Source: PSRF01 sp035457105 (lineage in GTDB: Bacteria; Acidobacteriota; Blastocatellia; Pyrinomonadales; Pyrinomonadaceae). From it: a DNA stretch of 16,321 nucleotides. Where the stretch lies: the NCBI GenBank assembly GCA_035457105.1, contig DATIBX010000769.1, positions 1 through 16,321 of the forward strand, in the 5' to 3' direction. Positions 13,393-16,321 of this stretch are shown here, one piece after another. The position numbers and the translations under genes are program-made. Under the pieces are notes generated by a model, which had not been told where the DNA came from, ran no database searches, and saw only the letters and a list, made by a program, of their open reading frames with translations. Positions within the stretch are counted from its first letter, which is position 1; every line of letters begins with the position of its first letter.

Positions 13393-16113
13393 CTAGCCGG
13401 GTGGAGTGCCGACGACTCGTGGGCGATCGCCGGATGGAATAATCGTCTTGCCACGGTGATACTGTGGACCACAATATTTCTTCGGCTCAGTACCAAGCAC
13501 AAAAGTCTTAGTACGAATCACCGGGCACGAATCAACCGCAATCAGTCCTGTGGACGGATCAATATCTAACGTTATAGTTCCTTCGAGGCGGCTATCAGGC
13601 ACGGTAGTGACATGCTTGGGTGATGGCGAGGGTGAAGGCGTCGGAGTCACTTCTGTTTCAGGAGCTACTTCAACCGGAGGCGATGCCTCAGGCAGTGCGT
13701 CACTAGGTGTCTCTTCCGACTCACTCGGTGCTTCATGATTTGGTCCCGTACCATTGATGAAGTATTCGACGCGCTTTTCAGTATCACCTTCGGCAGTAGG
13801 CTCGCCAGTCTTGGGATTGATCTCCAACTCTTCAACGCCGGCAGGTTTTTCCCAATCACCGGACCATTCAGGATGCTCAGTCAGCGCCACTTGCATGAAG
13901 TCAGACCAGATTGGCAACGCAGAATCGGCTCCAGTTAAACCAAGTTGGGATCCATCGTCAAACCCGACCCAAACCGTGCATACCAGATTCGGCGTGAAGC
14001 CTGCGAACCAACCATCTCTGGAAGTTCCCGTCTTCCCCGCAAGTGGTCCTTTTAATCCGCGCGCTCGCACCTTAGCTGCGGTTCCTCGATTGATGACGTC
14101 CTTCATGAACGAATCCATTACAAAAGCCACATCAGGCTTCAACACTTCGTTCTTTTGAGTAGTCGGCGAAGCTATCGTTACGCCTTCACCCGTAGTAATT
14201 CGGTTGATGGCGATCGGCGTGACGCGCGAGCCAAGGTTCGCGAAAGTAGTGTAAGCAGAGGCGATTTGTAACGGTGTCGCCTCACTGGTACCGAGCGCCA
14301 TCGCCGGATATGCTCGGGCCGGTTTCGGTAACCCTGCTTTCGCAGCCAGATTCATGACTCGTCCAATTGTCACTTCCATTGCGACATCGACCGTAACGAC
14401 ATTCAGACTATGGACCAATGCATCGCGTAACGTGACTGGAGCATTGCTGTAACTCTCGCCAAAGTTTCCCGGTGTGTATTCCTGATTATCAAACGTAAAC
14501 GTCTTGGGCTCGTCCATGAACGTCGTCGCCGGAGTCATTACGCGAGGCACTGGGTCATATGCTGTATTAAGTGCGGTCGCGTAAACGAAAGGCTTAAAAA
14601 CTGAACCGGGCTGCCGAAAGGCATCCGAGGCCCTATTCAACTGACTCTTGGAGTAATCGCGACCACCAACCATCGCAACAATTTCACCGGTTTTGGCATT
14701 CATAGCGACGAGCGCCGCCTGTAACGTACCTGGCTCAAAACGTTTTGCCTGGATCTTGTCGAGAGCGGTTAACTGCTTGGTGAGAGCTGCATACGCCGCA
14801 CGCTGCAAATCCATATCAATCGTTGTGTAGATCCGAAGATGTTGTTCAGCGCCAGAGCCCGCAATCATGTCTCCCAATTGGTTCTGAACATAATCAGCAA
14901 AGTAGGGCGCATCAGAAACATCGATTCGACCCTTTTGGGGGGCGACTTGTAGGTCTGAAGCTTTTGCGGCTTCGGCCTCCTCGTGGGTGATATCTCCGGT
15001 TTCGGCCATCGAATCCAACACCTGATTACGCCGTGCCGTTGCGGTAGGCAGATTGCGATAAGGGTTATATCGATTTGGGCTGCGAATCAAACCTGCAAGA
15101 AAAGCAGACTCCTGCAGCGACAGAGTGGTCACGTCCTTATTAAAGTAAGCGCTGGCGGCTTCTCCGAAGCCATTGATTGAAAAGCCTGCCTGCTGGCCCA
15201 TGTAAACCTGATTACAATAGAGCGCAAAGATCTGCTCTTTTGACAATCGAGTCTCCAAGATTACTGACATGTAAGCTTCCGCAACTTTGCGTCGCAAGGT
15301 TTGCTCAGGCGATAAGAGAAGGTTTTTTACGAGTTGCTGGGTGATACTTGAGCCACCCTGGCGAGCGATTGGAGAATTGGGATCGGAGTCGTAGCGACGT
15401 ACGAAAGCACGGATGATGCCTCTGATATTCACACCGTAATGTTCAAAAAACGAGCGGTCTTCAGTGACTGTTATGGCCTTAACCAATTGTGGAGGGAGAT
15501 CGTTGAACCCAATCACTTTCCGCTTCGCTCGTTCGCGACCAGTAACCGAGCTGATTAATTCCGGCTCCAACCAAACGCGCTGAAGACTCGCACGACCTCC
15601 AATATCTGTAAGACTCGCGATGGACTTTCCCGTTTTTGCAAACTGGACTCTTACATTCTGAAACTGTTGTTGGCCATCGACCGTCGAAGTGCCGCTCGGC
15701 TCGATATTGAGCGTGTTGCCACTTAGCTGATAACGCCCGCGCGATGAGTCAGCCTGTTGATCCTTTTCGACATAACCAGCTCGTTTGAGAAATGCGATGA
15801 GCTCGTCCTGGGAAATAACTTCGTTTACGCGTAGTTGTTTTGGCGCCGCATAGATACCGGCCGACTTTGTGTAGACTTCTCCCTTTAACAGGTTATCGAT
15901 GCGCGCGGAAAAAACAGTCCAGTAATAGATCAGCACGCCAAGAACAATCGCGCCGATAAAAACTAAAGGCACGAGAACGCTTGCGCTTAGCAGACGCCTG
16001 ATCAGACGCCTGCTAAAACTTGGACCAGAATCAGAATAAGCTATAAGGTGAGATCTCTTTTGATCATTCCTGCCAGATTGCGTTGGCGGAGTTGGTGGAT
16101 ATCGTACGGGCAT
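13393..16113 (-). CDS. Bifunctional penicillin-binding protein (class A PBP, PBP1B-like transglycosylase/transpeptidase)
   Basis: A 906-residue membrane protein that polymerises glycan strands from lipid II and cross-links their peptides. A cytoplasmic tail of about 40 residues precedes a transmembrane helix (about 43-65). A UB2H-like domain (about 85-180, IYAAPKQLRV and LIAFLKRAGY) points to PBP1B. The GT51 transglycosylase shows TEDRSFFEHYG (Glu218), GGSSITQQLVKNLLL (253-267) and RKVAEAYMSVILE (likely second Glu279). The transpeptidase has SVFK (Ser504, Lys507), SLN (569-571) and KTGTS (694-698). The tail holds a Pro/Glu/Ser-rich linker (about 790-835) and an ITLDIDPSTGLIAVDSCP module with two cysteines (863, 881) of unknown role. 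The ATG at 16113 lacks an obvious ribosome site. The gene stands alone and converges with the iron-sulfur operon across the nested repeat. Confidence 0.95.
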   Translation of the reverse strand: MPVRYPPTPPTQSGRNDQKRSHLIAYSDSGPSFSRRLIRRLLSASVLVPLVFIGAIVLGVLIYYWTVFSARIDNLLKGEVYTKSAGIYAAPKQLRVNEVISQDELIAFLKRAGYVEKDQQADSSRGRYQLSGNTLNIEPSGTSTVDGQQQFQNVRVQFAKTGKSIASLTDIGGRASLQRVWLEPELISSVTGRERAKRKVIGFNDLPPQLVKAITVTEDRSFFEHYGVNIRGIIRAFVRRYDSDPNSPIARQGGSSITQQLVKNLLLSPEQTLRRKVAEAYMSVILETRLSKEQIFALYCNQVYMGQQAGFSINGFGEAASAYFNKDVTTLSLQESAFLAGLIRSPNRYNPYRNLPTATARRNQVLDSMAETGDITHEEAEAAKASDLQVAPQKGRIDVSDAPYFADYVQNQLGDMIAGSGAEQHLRIYTTIDMDLQRAAYAALTKQLTALDKIQAKRFEPGTLQAALVAMNAKTGEIVAMVGGRDYSKSQLNRASDAFRQPGSVFKPFVYATALNTAYDPVPRVMTPATTFMDEPKTFTFDNQEYTPGNFGESYSNAPVTLRDALVHSLNVVTVDVAMEVTIGRVMNLAAKAGLPKPARAYPAMALGTSEATPLQIASAYTTFANLGSRVTPIAINRITTGEGVTIASPTTQKNEVLKPDVAFVMDSFMKDVINRGTAAKVRARGLKGPLAGKTGTSRDGWFAGFTPNLVCTVWVGFDDGSQLGLTGADSALPIWSDFMQVALTEHPEWSGDWEKPAGVEELEINPKTGEPTAEGDTEKRVEYFINGTGPNHEAPSESEETPSDALPEASPPVEVAPETEVTPTPSPSPSPKHVTTVPDSRLEGTITLDIDPSTGLIAVDSCPVIRTKTFVLGTEPKKYCGPQYHRGKTIIPSGDRPRVVGTPPG

Positions 16114-16266
16114 AAGCAGTCGACCGGCGTCGTTTAAAGAGAGACCTCGGACTCCCTAGATATTACGCCATATTTGCGTCATGGTTCGGTGATTCTTCAA
16201 ATTTGACAGGTCGAGTGGGCCTTAGCTACCGTGACTTGCCCGCTGCCAGCACTTGGATGCCGTTGT

Positions 16267-16321
16267 ATGAAAATGCGTTCAAAATCCTCCAAGCCTAATA
16301 AGTTCCGGCCACACCGCACCC
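16267..16321 (+). CDS. Possible start of a plus-strand gene, cut by the right edge
   Basis: From the ATG at 16267 the frame stays open for 18 codons to the end of the window and encodes a very basic start, MKMRSKSSKPNKFRPHR. A consensus TTGACA lies at 16203-16208, but the bases 16-18 further on give no good -10 box, and no strong ribosome site precedes the ATG. The gene would be divergent from the penicillin-binding protein gene. Too little is visible to name a family, and it may be chance. Confidence 0.2.
   Translation, partial: MKMRSKSSKPNKFRPHRT

Noticed and set aside
13754..14158. 134-residue plus-strand frame opposite the penicillin-binding protein gene
   Set aside because: It is a shadow of the transpeptidase KTGTS region; no start signals.
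16203..16232. Plus-strand promoter beginning with the consensus TTGACA at 16203-16208
   Set aside because: No acceptable -10 hexamer lies 16-18 bases downstream; kept only as weak context for the possible edge gene.

Overview
This window reads as chromosomal DNA of a free-living, probably aerobic Gram-negative-type bacterium. The gene set best fits Acidobacteriota, perhaps a Blastocatellia-like lineage: a Pkn-type Ser/Thr kinase, secreted M28 and S9 peptidases, a short bacterial citrate synthase, a secreted glycine-zipper protein, and many long palindromes between genes. This assignment is inference from gene content and style; no rRNA or tRNA gene was found to confirm it. Base composition is balanced, and no gene looks clearly foreign.

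Layout, left to right. A Ser/Thr protein kinase runs off the left edge (minus strand, 1-662) and is divergent from a small VOC/glyoxalase-fold protein (941-1402, plus). A secreted M28 zinc aminopeptidase follows (1642-3108, plus) and converges on a class III PLP aminotransferase (3338-4666, minus); a long inverted repeat fills the gap between their stops. A membrane-anchored GGDEF protein (4877-5791, plus) precedes a short patch of stacked direct repeats and a secreted S9 prolyl-oligopeptidase-family peptidase (5940-7997, plus). Two bases after the S9 stop lies the stop of citrate synthase (8000-9151, minus). Next on the minus strand is a translationally coupled pair: a secreted aromatic/glycine-repeat plus glycine-zipper protein (10209-11228), whose stop overlaps the GTG start of a SAM hydroxide adenosyltransferase-family enzyme (9379-10212). 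Divergent from this pair is an iron-sulfur assembly operon: an IscS/NifS cysteine desulfurase (11495-12700) and, one base later, an IscU/NifU-N-like scaffold (12702-13079) with an unusual active site. A 215-bp nested palindromic element separates this operon from a large bifunctional penicillin-binding protein (13393-16113, minus). A few codons of a possible further plus-strand gene reach the right edge.

Functional links. The desulfurase and scaffold are clearly one pathway (sulfur mobilisation and Fe-S cluster assembly). The M28 and S9 enzymes could both serve extracytoplasmic peptide use. The other genes look like independent transcription units. Several intergenic gaps contain a different long inverted or direct repeat (1434-1513, 3239-3333, 5808-5879, 9283-9339, 13115-13329), and this repeat content is the most distinctive feature of the window beyond its housekeeping genes. 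I see no CRISPR array, transposase, phage gene or recognisable defence system. The most unusual items are the scaffold protein lacking the third cluster-ligating cysteine, the aromatic/Gly tetrapeptide-repeat protein coupled to a SAM-cleaving enzyme, and the repeat elements.
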